Assembly (NCBI RefSeq): GCF_003610355.1
Contig: NZ_RAPY01000002.1
Coordinates: forward strand, 1-64,000
Length of the DNA: 64,000 nt
From: Sphingobacterium detergens
GTDB lineage: Bacteria > Bacteroidota > Bacteroidia > Sphingobacteriales > Sphingobacteriaceae
Direction of reading: 5' to 3'
The position numbers were made by a program, and so were the translations under genes. The stretch's first letter is position 1; every line of letters begins with the position of its first letter. The notes beneath the pieces are model-generated. The model saw only the letters and a list, made by a program, of their open reading frames with translations, made no database searches and was not told the DNA's origin. Shown here one piece after another: positions 45,090 through 54,746 of the stretch.

Positions 45090-45101
45090 AAAGGGGGATA
45101 C

Positions 45102-48100
45102 ATGAAGAATTATATATTGTTAGTATTTCTGCTAGCTTGCTGTTCCGTAAATGCTCAAATTACTGGATATGTGTTTGATGAAGACGGTAACCCACTGGGC
45201 GGAGCAACCGTGAAATTTTTAAAAAGCAGGAGTTCTGTTCAGACCAGACAGGACGGCTACTTTTCCTCTGTAAATGCAACAACACCGGACAGCCTATTGA
45301 TTCAATTTATTGGTTATCATGACAGAAAAACCTTGATCATGTCGAATAGCGGTAATTTACGTATTCAGTTGGAAAAGAATCCATATGCACTTGAAGAGGT
45401 GCAGGTCGTAAATACAGGATTTTATAAGATACCGAAGGAACGGGCGACAGGATCTTTCACAACAATAGACAATAAATTGCTCAATCGTTCAGTGGGAGGG
45501 GACATCTTGCAACGGCTGGATGGTGTCGCTTCCGGGGTGCAATTTGTCACACCCAATGGAACCAAGACATCAGATATTCGGGTGCGTGGGTTAGCAACGA
45601 TCCAGTCTGATGCAAGCCCGCTGATCGTAGTCGACAACTTTCCATATGATGGCGATATTACCTCTATTAACCCTAATGATATTGAGAATATTACTGTACT
45701 TAAAGACGGTGCTTCTGCCTCGATTTGGGGTGCAAGAGCAGGCAATGGTGTCATCGTTATCACCACAAAAAAGGGTCAGTATAATCAGTCAGGAAGGTTG
45801 TCATTAAATAGCAACGTGACTTTAGGGCAAAAGCCGGATCTGCTCTATAATCGGAAACGCCTACTGAGCGAAGCAGTTATGGAGATTGAAAAGGAGAAGT
45901 ACGAAAATGGAGGGTATTATATAGAGGATGGTTCCCAAACCTCATTTCCTGAATACGTGGAGATGTTGATCGCATTAAACAATGGTAGTATAACCCAACA
46001 GGAGTTTGACCGTAAAGAAGCTATATTAAAAAGCACGGAAGTTCGCAAGGAAGCTATGAAATATTTGTACCAATCTTCCATTTACCAACAGTACGCGTTG
46101 AATGCTAGGGGCGGTGGTGAGCGTTTCACTTATTATGTTTCAGGGGGATACGATCATAATCGAGCCAATGTTATCGGAGATAAAAATAACCGTATAAACC
46201 TGAACTCACAAAATACATTCAAACCTTTCAAGCAAATCGAAATATCCTCCTCATTCTGGTTTACACAGCAGGGTAGTTATGGCAATGGAATATCGTTAAG
46301 TGAGTTAGCGGGGGCAGCAAAACATGTAGGCATGTCACCGTATAACCGGCTGATGGACGAAAATGGTATTGCTTTACCGATTATCTATGAATACCGAAAG
46401 CCATATATCGAAGATGCGACTAAAAACGGATTACTGGATTGGGAATATAGACCCTTGGATGAACGTGGTCTTACTGAGCGAAAGGTATCTGATCAGGAAA
46501 TTCGTGCAAATATGAGTGTCAAGTATAGTTTTATGAAATTATTCGATTTTACCGGTACTTATCAATATCTCAAAGGAAGTCGCGATAATGCAATAGAATA
46601 CGATGAGAAGAGTTACTATGTCCGTAATTTGGTAAATAGCTTTACCCAAATGGATGGTAGCAAGGTTATCCCGGAAGGTGGAATATTCAGATACTTAAGT
46701 CCTGAAAATACGGTAAGCCACTCTGGCCGTATGCAGTTAAACTATAATCAGGATTTTGGAGCAGAACATCAGGTAAACGCACTAATAGGAAGTGAGATAA
46801 GAGAAACAGTAGTTAAAACTTCTCCAGGTTCTACACTTTATGGTTACGATCCTGAGCTGTTAATGGGTAGTTCAAATTTTGATTATACCAAAAGCTATCC
46901 GGTACGGCCTGATAGTTATTCTGGAATCCCTTCATTGTCCGTTGAAAACGCACAGTTTACGGATCGTTATCTCTCTTATTTCGGTAATGCAAGTTATACT
47001 TATAGGATGAGATATATTTTGTCCGGTTCATTGCGTTGGGACGGTTCAAACCTTTTCGGTGTTAAAACTAACCAAAAAGGAACGCCTTTATGGTCAATCG
47101 GGGCAAGCTGGGAAGTATCGAAGGAGTCTTGGTTTGAACCAACCTACATAAATTATCTGCGTTTAAGAACCACGTTTGGAAGTGCAGGGAATGTTAATAA
47201 AACTGTCAGTGCATATCCAACAATTAGACATTCTGTGAATGATAGGATTACAGGTTATAACTGGGCAAATCTAACAACAATAGGCAATCCTTCCCTTCGG
47301 TGGGAACGCGTGAATACCCTTAATATCGGGCTGGATTTCAGAGCACTCCGAGAAAGAATATCTGGTAGTTTAGAATATTATGTTAAAGACGCAAATGATC
47401 TGATCGGGGCTGATGTTCTCTTGCCGAATACCGGGGTAAGTAGAGGAGGAACGGCAATAAACTCAAACTTGATAAATTACGCTAACCTTAGAACAAGGGG
47501 TTTTGATTTGCAGATCAATTCGCTTAACCTTAACGGTGTTTTTCAATGGAATACGAATTTTTTGTTCAGTTATACCAAAAACAAAATCCGTGATTACAAG
47601 GCCAATAAGAGTACAATGCTCTTTAGCTATTTCGAGAACTCGCCTGTTCCTGTAGAAGGCAAAAGCAGAGATATTTTATATGCTTTACCTGAATATCGTC
47701 TTGATCCCGATGATGGTACAGTGCTGATGTATCTTAACGGCGAGCGAGAGAGGAATGCGATCGAGTACTACAATAGTTTTACTGTGGACCAATTGGTTAA
47801 TATGGGAGTCTCGGTACCTCCTCTTTTCGGATCTTTACGAAATGATTTCAGTTGGAAAGGCTTGGCTTTGTCTGTTCTTGTATCATGGAAATCAGGCTAT
47901 GTGTTTCGGCGGAGTACACACTCCCCGGGACTGGAACATACTATAGTTTATAGTTATCATATGGACTATCTCGATAGGTGGCGAAAGAAGGGAGATGAAG
48001 CACATACATATATCCCTGCAACATCATCTATTTCTACGGAAAATTTCGGACCAGACATAAATAAATTTGCAAATTTTGTTTCCAAGGGAGACCATATCCG

Positions 48101-48302
48101 CTTACAGGATATTAGGCTCTCCTATGTTTTTCCTAAGCATGCACGCTTATTTTCTGGCATCAGAAATATGAGCATAAATGCGTATGCCCGAAATCTTGGA
48201 ATATTATGGAAATCCAATAAGCAGGGCATAGATCCAGATTATGTGGAAAGTGATTATATCGCTCCGCGCACATTTGCCCTTGGACTGCAGGTTGATTTTT
48301 AA
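45102..48302 (+). CDS. SusC/RagA TonB-linked outer membrane protein
   Basis: A 1066-residue importer with a signal peptide (to VNAQ, about residue 19), a carboxypeptidase-regulatory-like domain (ITGYVFDEDGNPLGGATVKF), a plug (SDIRVRGLATIQSDASPLIVVD, WGARAGNGVIVITTKKG) and a barrel ending LGLQVDF. No STN domain. The plug segment after the regulatory domain is more divergent than in the other two SusC proteins (QVVNTGFYKIPKERATGSF), a subtype often seen with TlpA and peptide or cofactor-type loci. The SusD starts 4 nt after its stop. Confidence 0.95.
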   Translation: MKNYILLVFLLACCSVNAQITGYVFDEDGNPLGGATVKFLKSRSSVQTRQDGYFSSVNATTPDSLLIQFIGYHDRKTLIMSNSGNLRIQLEKNPYALEEVQVVNTGFYKIPKERATGSFTTIDNKLLNRSVGGDILQRLDGVASGVQFVTPNGTKTSDIRVRGLATIQSDASPLIVVDNFPYDGDITSINPNDIENITVLKDGASASIWGARAGNGVIVITTKKGQYNQSGRLSLNSNVTLGQKPDLLYNRKRLLSEAVMEIEKEKYENGGYYIEDGSQTSFPEYVEMLIALNNGSITQQEFDRKEAILKSTEVRKEAMKYLYQSSIYQQYALNARGGGERFTYYVSGGYDHNRANVIGDKNNRINLNSQNTFKPFKQIEISSSFWFTQQGSYGNGISLSELAGAAKHVGMSPYNRLMDENGIALPIIYEYRKPYIEDATKNGLLDWEYRPLDERGLTERKVSDQEIRANMSVKYSFMKLFDFTGTYQYLKGSRDNAIEYDEKSYYVRNLVNSFTQMDGSKVIPEGGIFRYLSPENTVSHSGRMQLNYNQDFGAEHQVNALIGSEIRETVVKTSPGSTLYGYDPELLMGSSNFDYTKSYPVRPDSYSGIPSLSVENAQFTDRYLSYFGNASYTYRMRYILSGSLRWDGSNLFGVKTNQKGTPLWSIGASWEVSKESWFEPTYINYLRLRTTFGSAGNVNKTVSAYPTIRHSVNDRITGYNWANLTTIGNPSLRWERVNTLNIGLDFRALRERISGSLEYYVKDANDLIGADVLLPNTGVSRGGTAINSNLINYANLRTRGFDLQINSLNLNGVFQWNTNFLFSYTKNKIRDYKANKSTMLFSYFENSPVPVEGKSRDILYALPEYRLDPDDGTVLMYLNGERERNAIEYYNSFTVDQLVNMGVSVPPLFGSLRNDFSWKGLALSVLVSWKSGYVFRRSTHSPGLEHTIVYSYHMDYLDRWRKKGDEAHTYIPATSSISTENFGPDINKFANFVSKGDHIRLQDIRLSYVFPKHARLFSGIRNMSINAYARNLGILWKSNKQGIDPDYVESDYIAPRTFALGLQVDF

Positions 48303-48306
48303 TACA

Positions 48307-49659
48307 ATGATTATGGAAAAGAAATTATTACTTAAAATCGTCTTATTGTTGTCACTTATTTTGAATGGCTGTGGCAAAGAGTTTTTGGAGAAGAAGAGAA
48401 ATGCTAATCAGGTTGTTCCATCCAAAGTTGCCGATTATCAGGCTATCTTGGATAATCGTACCAACATAAATAACAATTATTCTGCGCAACTTATGATAAT
48501 CGGCACAGACGAATATATCCTTACCGATGAGGCATGGAATGCTATAGGATCTACATATTCCTATTTGAAAAATGGATATATATGGGCCGATAATGTATAT
48601 GAAGCGAATGATGTTAATGACTGGAACAAAGGTTACCAGCTGATATTATATGCAAACATGGCATTGGATGTTGAGAAGGTCAAGCCAACTAATACTGAAG
48701 AAATAAAGGAATGGAATAATGTGAAGGGACAGGCGCTTTTTCATCGCGCATTTGCATTTTACCAATTGGCCCAAACCTTTTGTGCGCCTTATGATCTAAT
48801 GACAGCAGACAAGAAACAGGGCATACCATTGCGTACAAACTATGACGTATCGGTAAAACCTGAAAGAGGAACATTAAAACAGGTATATGACATGATCCTT
48901 CAAGACCTTAATAAGAGTGTCGACCTCCTCCCAGATTTGCAGCCCAACAATTATAGACCATCAAAGATAGCTGCATATGCCTTATTGGCGAGGATATATC
49001 GGGAAATAGACCAATGGAACGAGGCGTTAGCCTGCGCTGAAAAAGTTCTGCAAGTCAAAAATCAACTTCTGGATTATAACGATTTTAGAAATGTTAATCG
49101 GTATACTTTTGGAGGATTAAAAAATGGACTGGACAATAAGGAAATTATCTTTTATTGCTTTAGTAGTTCTGGATACTTGAGGCTTATCGCAAAATTACCT
49201 GAAAATTGGCACGATGAGGTATTTGGAGAAGATGGCGATTTAAGGCCGAGCCTGTTTTTCAAAGATAATGGTCTGTATTTTGGTTCCTATGCAGGAGGTG
49301 AATATTTTACAGGGTTAGCTATAGATGAGGTCCTATTGATTCGGGCAGAATGTTATGTGAGAATGAACGAAATACCCAAAGCAGTCCAAGATCTCAATAA
49401 TCTCAGGAAGAACAGGTTTACAAAAGAATCCTATCGCAGTATTTCTGACCAGACAAAAGAAAGCCTGTTGGCTAGTGTTTTACTCGAACGAAAAAGAGAA
49501 CTATATATGCGAGGAAACAGGTGGAGCGATCTGCGCCAGCTAAATCTAGATGACCCAAAAAATAGAGTAACATTGGAACGAAAGATCAATGGTACTGAAT
49601 ATCGGCTTGAACCTAATGGTCCAAAATGGATATGGCCTTTTCCCGATGTTGAACAATAA
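48307..49659 (+). CDS. SusD/RagB-family lipoprotein
   Basis: A 450-residue lipoprotein with lipobox LILNGC (Cys about 20) and an N-terminal FLEKKRNANQVVP segment. Helical scaffold segments GQALFHRAFAFYQLAQTFCAPYD and KIAAYALLARIYREI are visible, as is the C-terminal DEVLLIRAECYVRMNE, DLNNLRKNRF and LLERKRELYMRGNRWSDLRQL block. The start is ATG 48307 or 48313 (both give the same lipobox), just 4 or 10 nt after SusC; a longer frame inside SusC is unlikely. Confidence 0.94.
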   Translation: MIMEKKLLLKIVLLLSLILNGCGKEFLEKKRNANQVVPSKVADYQAILDNRTNINNNYSAQLMIIGTDEYILTDEAWNAIGSTYSYLKNGYIWADNVYEANDVNDWNKGYQLILYANMALDVEKVKPTNTEEIKEWNNVKGQALFHRAFAFYQLAQTFCAPYDLMTADKKQGIPLRTNYDVSVKPERGTLKQVYDMILQDLNKSVDLLPDLQPNNYRPSKIAAYALLARIYREIDQWNEALACAEKVLQVKNQLLDYNDFRNVNRYTFGGLKNGLDNKEIIFYCFSSSGYLRLIAKLPENWHDEVFGEDGDLRPSLFFKDNGLYFGSYAGGEYFTGLAIDEVLLIRAECYVRMNEIPKAVQDLNNLRKNRFTKESYRSISDQTKESLLASVLLERKRELYMRGNRWSDLRQLNLDDPKNRVTLERKINGTEYRLEPNGPKWIWPFPDVEQ

Positions 49660-49666
49660 TAAAAAA

Positions 49667-49701
49667 GGGAGGAAAACTTATTTGATTTAGTTTATCCTCC
49701 C
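49667..49701. terminator. Hairpin between converging SusD and DUF6520-like genes
   Basis: A 7-bp GC-rich stem GGGAGGA/TCCTCCC with further A-T pairs inside, preceded by an A-run that becomes a T-run on the minus strand. It most likely terminates the leftward transcript. Confidence 0.5.
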
Positions 49702-49749
49702 CTCATATATTGACCCAATGCAACATTCAGTTAATTAACGTGAATCCCC

Positions 49750-50097
49750 TCAGGGATTGGTTTTGTATAGGCTTTCCACAATTTCAATCTGCCCACTCGC
49801 TTCAAGCGCATTAGCTTGAGCTAGGTTAGTTGGTCTTGGGCCTGTATAGCTTTTGAAATCAATCTGCACAGCACACATTCTGTCTGTCGTTTGATCACAT
49901 TCGCCACCAGGGGTACCTCCAGGATAATTTCCAACAATCTGTTGATTGCTTGGAGTTCCTGGGGTTCCTGTATCATTTACCTCAAGCCATACTGGAGCAA
50001 GTTTGCTTTCATGGTTCTTCCATGAAACAGTCAAGCCGACAATTCCAACAAGGGCTGCGATAGCGCCTAAGTTCAATTTTTTTAATAATGAGTTCAT
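49750..50097 (-). CDS. DUF6520-like small exported protein
   Basis: A 115-residue protein. I start at ATG 50097 (MNSLLKKLNLGAIAALVGIVG), which gives a lysine-containing N-terminus and one hydrophobic helix; a longer frame upstream lacks this logic. The mature part is Gly/Pro/Thr-rich with two cysteines in GGECDQTTDRMCAVQ, the pattern of the DUF6520 family as I know it. It is downstream of a MauE-type gene on the same strand and faces the TlpA/SusC/SusD operon. Function is unknown; a secreted redox-processed protein is one possibility. Confidence 0.65.
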   Translation of the reverse strand: MNSLLKKLNLGAIAALVGIVGLTVSWKNHESKLAPVWLEVNDTGTPGTPSNQQIVGNYPGGTPGGECDQTTDRMCAVQIDFKSYTGPRPTNLAQANALEASGQIEIVESLYKTNP

Positions 50098-50206
50098 AAC
50101 AAAAAAAATTAAATAGTTAACGTGTTCTGATTTCATCAGGTCCATTACATGACCTGTCCTCTGCACCATCCCGAGGTCTTGGGAGAGGGTATATCCTTTG
50201 ATCTTT

Positions 50207-50235
50207 GGCGGAGCAGACCTATACTCCGCCTTTTC
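50207..50235. terminator. Hairpin between MauE and DUF6520-like genes
   Basis: GGCGGAG/CTCCGCC (7 bp, 10-nt loop) followed by TTTT on the plus strand. On the coding (minus) strand it has no T-run, so it may act as an attenuator or mRNA-processing element between the two genes. A related 8-bp stem GGCGGAGC/GCTCCGCC occurs at 51715-51737. Confidence 0.4.
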
Positions 50236-50242
50236 AGTTCAT

Positions 50243-50713
50243 TCACGATGAGACCATATCCTCCTTTCTGCCAAGATCAGGTTTGACGTCCCTACCTGCT
50301 CGACTTCTATGGGCCAATATCAAATATATAATACCAATAATTATAAATATGCTGTTCAATGCTATATGCAGCCAGTGATTGTTCGTAGGCCATAGTCCTG
50401 CACAAGCGCACGGCGTATATCCGAATACTTTTGCGATGCCAGCGATCAAATAAAGTGTGAATACTGTAATTAAAGCTGTCGAAAGCCGGATACCCAGATT
50501 TACGGTCGGTCTATAGATCAGTAAACCAATCAATAGGACGAAAACCAAAGGTAAACCCCAGAGCACTGTTTCGGTCAGCCAGAGCGGAAAACCCTGCATC
50601 TGTATTTCGCTGGTCGTTTCCTGCCAGCTCCGTAATTTTAGCGCTATGGTACCTCCCCATAACAGAATAAAGGTATACTGTGCAACGTAGCTGATGTATT
50701 TTTTCGTTTTCAT
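50243..50713 (-). CDS. MauE/DoxX-type redox-associated membrane protein
   Basis: A 156-residue inner-membrane protein with four hydrophobic helices. GYTPCACAGLW carries a C-x-C pair at the membrane surface, as in MauE-like proteins that help form disulfides or deliver reducing power to thioredoxin-like partners. It precedes the DUF6520-like gene and lies opposite a TlpA operon, which agrees with a thiol-redox module. Crp-type and AraC-type regulators follow upstream on the same strand. Confidence 0.85.
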   Translation of the reverse strand: MKTKKYISYVAQYTFILLWGGTIALKLRSWQETTSEIQMQGFPLWLTETVLWGLPLVFVLLIGLLIYRPTVNLGIRLSTALITVFTLYLIAGIAKVFGYTPCACAGLWPTNNHWLHIALNSIFIIIGIIYLILAHRSRAGRDVKPDLGRKEDMVSS

Positions 50714-50861
50714 ATCTTCATTAATTTTATAATACCAAATTAGAAAACGAAATACCCCAAAAATGACGCAGTATTATTGCGCTATTTTTGGGGTAAAACT
50801 ATCTTTTGAAGGGAAATATCTTTAATAAACCGGAAAGATGCTCTAAAATGAATATGAAATG

Positions 50862-51485
50862 CTATTGATCCGGATGTCTGGCCAGATAAGAAGAGACAGC
50901 TTGTACTGTTCTTTTAGAGATACTGAGGATATCCGCAATCTCCTGATGGGAGAGTAGCTGAAAAAATAGGGGAAATTCTTTGGTGAATAGTAGACACTTG
51001 TCAAATGCGCTCTCTTCGAGGGCTATCCTCCTGAACGCATTTAACTGTTCCTTTTTTTTATTGGTAAATACGCCAATCAATATGTCGGTATTTCTTTCGA
51101 TTATTCTAAATTCTAAAATCGAACGGTATTTAAAAGAAACTATTTCTGTGCCAGAACGCAGAACAATGAGACTTCCTATACTGGGGGTTGATGAATAAAG
51201 ATGCTTTGTCGTCATCAGCGCCATACCCGGTATTCCTACACTGATAATTTTCCTTTTACCTGTTTTCTCGCTTTCGGTAACCCGTCCCACCAACCCTTTG
51301 GTCACAATGAATACGATTTTCTGTGGATCCCCGTCAAAATGTAACACCTGACCTCTCTTTAAATTGGAGCGTATATCGGCATGCTTTTTTAACCATTGAA
51401 GATGGATGTCTTCCAAGTCACAGTATTTTGACCAGAAACGGACCATATATTGGTAACTGGGGTTATTTTTTCGTGGAAAAGGCAT
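50862..51485 (-). CDS. Crp/Fnr-family transcriptional regulator
   Basis: A 208-residue regulator with a cyclic-nucleotide-binding-like domain (LKRGQVLHFDGDPQKIVFIVTKGLVGR, about residues 40-140) and a C-terminal helix-turn-helix (LSHQEIADILSISKRTVQAV). No Cys cluster of the Fnr type is present. I start at ATG 51485; a longer version would need a TTG start at 51584. It lies upstream of MauE/DUF6520-like on the same strand and is the likely local regulator. Confidence 0.85.
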   Translation of the reverse strand: MPFPRKNNPSYQYMVRFWSKYCDLEDIHLQWLKKHADIRSNLKRGQVLHFDGDPQKIVFIVTKGLVGRVTESEKTGKRKIISVGIPGMALMTTKHLYSSTPSIGSLIVLRSGTEIVSFKYRSILEFRIIERNTDILIGVFTNKKKEQLNAFRRIALEESAFDKCLLFTKEFPLFFQLLSHQEIADILSISKRTVQAVSSYLARHPDQ

Positions 51486-51714
51486 TGTTAGTGGACTGTT
51501 AGATTCATGGATATTTTGCAAATGAATAACTTGTAGGCTATCGCTGTGCCCTCGTCTCTGTGTCCGGATATCCTTATTTGCCAATACTGATAAGCGTAAA
51601 GTATGGAGTCTTCGGGCAATTTTAATAAATAGGATCTGTCAATACTTTTTCTCATAAAAAACGATCATGGTTCTGTTAAATCTGATTTATCAGTCTATCA
51701 TTTGATAATTTGGT

Positions 51715-51840
51715 GGCGGAGCTGTTTCTGCTCCGCCGATCCAAATAATATAATTGTACTATAACGCAGTACCAGCGTTCCCTGTCCCTGATTTTTCCCA
51801 GAATACCAGCCCATGATTACAGGGACTCTAGCCCAGGGAA
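51715..51840. other. Structured intergenic segment between the Crp- and AraC-type regulators
   Basis: The gap 51486-51988 has no gene. It holds a perfect 8-bp stem GGCGGAGC/GCTCCGCC (51715-51737). It also holds nested repeats TTCCCTG + TCCCTG (51778-51790) pairing with CAGGGA + CAGGGAA (51820-51840). This is enough pairing for a leader RNA or regulator-binding site, but no family is recognised. Confidence 0.35.
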
Positions 51841-51988
51841 TGGTGGCTGTAAGGCCGGTATGACCCCGCAAAGGATATGAACTGTCAGTTAGTTAAGCGA
51901 ATTTAACGTTGGTTTTTCAGTAAATTATCATGATTTTCTGAGTAGAAACCATCGATTTTCGTCCATGTTCCTCCAAAAAGATACTATG

Positions 51989-52996
51989 CTAATCGGGGTC
52001 AGTTTCTCTGCTTGATTCGCGGTATCGCTGTGGTGATATACCAAAGCAGGAGCGGAAAGCACGGTAGAAATAGGTCGGGGTTGTATAACCTACACTTTCG
52101 GCAATGCTGCGGACTGGCATATTTGTTTTTTTCAATAGACTGACCACGACGCGCATGCGTAAATCTCTTACCTGTTTATGAAGAGATTTTCCGAACAGCA
52201 GCTGCGCGTATTCCTTCATCTTCCACTCGGATATGCCCATGGTGCGGGCTATAGCAGTAATCGATAGACGGCCATCATTGTTGAAGTTTTCTTGTACGTA
52301 GACGAAGATCTTATTTGCCAATTCGGGAGATAATTGGGATTTGATAAAACTATCGTTTTCCAATTTGGCTGAATAGCCTTTTAAGAGGTCAGCTAATAAT
52401 ATAGCAAGTTCTGCCTCCCGTACGAATGAATCTACTTTCAACATACGAAGTGTGTTTAAAAATGTGGTTATCTGTCGGTCGTTTCTACACATGGGGACTG
52501 TGGAAAGTTTTTGACTGTAATCGAACAGACTATTGATAAGTGATGTCAATTTCGTATCTGGCTTACCAACGTCTTGCAATAACTGTTTTCCGATGTCGAT
52601 GACCAACAGACTGTGCTTTCCCTTGTTTACACGGAGTTCAAGTGTGATCTCCGGACAATAGAGCATATACGTGGCTCCGCCCACAGCATAGAAATTCAGC
52701 CGATCCTCCCTGTAATACCGATAAAATCCCTCGAGCATGATGACCATAAATATGCTGGGCTTTTGTATGTTCAGATCCAATGCTACTTCATGGTAAACTG
52801 ACATTTCCACCAGTTGGAGATGATTATCCAAAAAAGTAAATTCCTGTGTGGATAACAGACAATCTTCGTATTCGTTGATCTCCCATTTTGCGCCCCTTAA
52901 TAGAAAATCACAATGAGCCGGTCTTTGATCGGTCATATAGATAGTAGGGGGCTTGTCTGCTTTTATAGTTACGTTTATTGGATTCGCTCTTTCCAT
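51989..52996 (-). CDS. AraC-family transcriptional regulator
   Basis: A 335-residue regulator. The C-terminal about 100 residues are a double helix-turn-helix (LSITAIARTMGISEWKMKEYAQLLFG and VRSIAESVGYTTPTYFYRAFRSCFGISPQRYRE). The N-terminal 220 residues resemble the ligand domain of AraC proteins of the PchR or arabinose type only loosely. It is the last gene before the cassette that starts with the 53086-53142 inverted repeat, and may control the TlpA/MauE region or itself. Confidence 0.9.
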   Translation of the reverse strand: MERANPINVTIKADKPPTIYMTDQRPAHCDFLLRGAKWEINEYEDCLLSTQEFTFLDNHLQLVEMSVYHEVALDLNIQKPSIFMVIMLEGFYRYYREDRLNFYAVGGATYMLYCPEITLELRVNKGKHSLLVIDIGKQLLQDVGKPDTKLTSLINSLFDYSQKLSTVPMCRNDRQITTFLNTLRMLKVDSFVREAELAILLADLLKGYSAKLENDSFIKSQLSPELANKIFVYVQENFNNDGRLSITAIARTMGISEWKMKEYAQLLFGKSLHKQVRDLRMRVVVSLLKKTNMPVRSIAESVGYTTPTYFYRAFRSCFGISPQRYRESSRETDPD

Positions 52997-53085
52997 TGAT
53001 TATTCCTTGGTTATCCTTTTTTTTGATGATTTATTCGTCTTGGTTTTTTTTACTACAAAAATCGGGAGACGAGATAAGATAGAAA

Positions 53086-53142
53086 AGTGCCGAAACCGCC
53101 AAAATTTCTCCAAAAAGACCAATATTTGGCGGTTTCGGCACT
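53086..53142. repeat. 18-bp perfect inverted repeat (hairpin)
   Basis: Arms 53086-53103 (core GTGCCGAAACCGCC) and 53125-53142 are perfect reverse complements around 21 nt. It lies upstream of the AraC gene and is not behind any gene, so it is not an obvious terminator. It could be an element boundary, a MITE-like remnant or a regulator site. The rest of 52997-53692 shows no gene; two GTCCT-containing repeats occur near 53560-53595. Confidence 0.7.
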
Positions 53143-53692
53143 ATTTTGTTTGATTTCTGGTATTAACCCTCTTTTTCCGCTAAAAAATTTTCTGAACCCT
53201 GTTTCCAATGCCATGTATAAGCTCGGCTTCTTACCCCAAAGGTTGGTTCGGAAAAACGAGTGGGGGTTCGATTAAATAATTCTGGGTAGGACTGTTGCTA
53301 CCCAGAATCGATGCTTGGGTTTTACCTGGTTAATTAGTTATTGACGATGAAAATCTGCTGTTATTTTTAAGTTTTTATTAACTGGATTTTCATAATCGAA
53401 ATTAAGTTGAAGTAGAGGGGAATCCTAGGCACAACAAAACTCCTGCACTGAAATGTTTTTATCTAGCACTGAAATGCTGCGGTAGGATCTCGGGAATTTT
53501 CCGAGTTTTTTACGGTTTTTCTGTTTTTGGGCGAAATATTTTCATTTTTCGTTGAATTGTCCTATTGATTCTACGAACTGTCCTGCAATAATTCGCAGTA
53601 ATACAGTTATTTTTATCCAGCCGATTAATAGTGGTTTGTATTAAGCCGAAATTAACTTTTAAACTGATGGTATTAACTTTTACACCGAAAAT

Positions 53693-54622
53693 TTGAACGC
53701 TGCACCGAAATTGTTAAAAAAGTATTGGTCTTCCAGTTCGGGACACCGCAAATACTACGGGATTGTTGCCTTACAGCTCTCTTTTATGGCCGGAGTTGGC
53801 ACCTATGACCTGGTCAGACAACATGATGAAATCTATTATGTCGCTGATGAGCTTTTCGATAAACATTTTCGCTGGATAGTAGCCGGTATCTTCGCTTATC
53901 TAATGGGGATACAGTTGTTGTGTATTAAGCTATTCCTATGGGTATGCGATCTGTTAAGGAAGCGGCAGCCGATTTTGCCTGTATTTCTGATGCAAATTGT
54001 ACTTTTTACATGCTTGTTTTCTTTTATTCTCCCTTTCCTGAACCAGAAATTGATGGAATTGATCATGTTAAAGGTTTTGGATATGGCGCAACCGGATATC
54101 GCCTTTCTCCATGATAAGTATAATAGGAGCCGTCTGTGGCTCACGCTATATCCTCTTACCTGGATTCTGTTGATTTATTGGCGATCCAATAAAAGGAAGC
54201 GGCAACAGATCCATTATCTTGAAAAGAGCAATGCGCAACTGCGATTGGATATCGAACAGTTACTATTTGCGGAATATCTGAGTACAGCATTTCTGGTGAT
54301 CCGCAAGCAGGGTGGTATTGCTTACGAACTCACTTCAAAGGGAGAATTGTTACTTATTGCGCGTGGGAACTATGCAATGCATCGTTTTATAGCTATGTAC
54401 TGTACACAGATTTCAAAAGCCGTATTTATCTATACACCGGATATTATCGGAGTCAATAGAGAGGAATCCTATATTGAGATTCCCAACCATCTATTTCAAG
54501 TGATGAAAGCCGCGATTAAAAAATATGCGAAGCTTGCGGAAATTGTTCAGGACATTAAAAGCCGTCATGGCCTGTTGCATTTGTCTAAAATATATATGGA
54601 TCATATTGATCCAAAAAAATAG
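53693..54622 (+). CDS. Uncharacterised four-helix membrane protein
   Basis: A 309-residue protein with about four transmembrane helices (residues 23-40, 62-88, 98-122, 152-166). A short coiled segment (QIHYLEKSNAQLRLDIEQL) and a cytosolic C-terminal domain of about 110 residues follow. The layout resembles sensor proteins of the LytS/LytTR kind, but I see no kinase or clear LytTR motif. The only in-frame start that keeps the first helix is TTG 53693; the next ATG is at 53786. It is the first gene of the cassette that also holds the HTH-like gene and the 21-bp array. Confidence 0.5.
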   Translation: MNAAPKLLKKYWSSSSGHRKYYGIVALQLSFMAGVGTYDLVRQHDEIYYVADELFDKHFRWIVAGIFAYLMGIQLLCIKLFLWVCDLLRKRQPILPVFLMQIVLFTCLFSFILPFLNQKLMELIMLKVLDMAQPDIAFLHDKYNRSRLWLTLYPLTWILLIYWRSNKRKRQQIHYLEKSNAQLRLDIEQLLFAEYLSTAFLVIRKQGGIAYELTSKGELLLIARGNYAMHRFIAMYCTQISKAVFIYTPDIIGVNREESYIEIPNHLFQVMKAAIKKYAKLAEIVQDIKSRHGLLHLSKIYMDHIDPKK

Positions 54623-54746
54623 TGTAAAAAATTGACGATCCCGAAAGGGAAAATAGTTTGGGTTTACCTGTAGGATTTACCCGCAGGTCATCAGGACTAC
54701 CAAAATGTAGTCTGGCTGTTTGTTGCCTTGCCTCAACTAAAAAACT

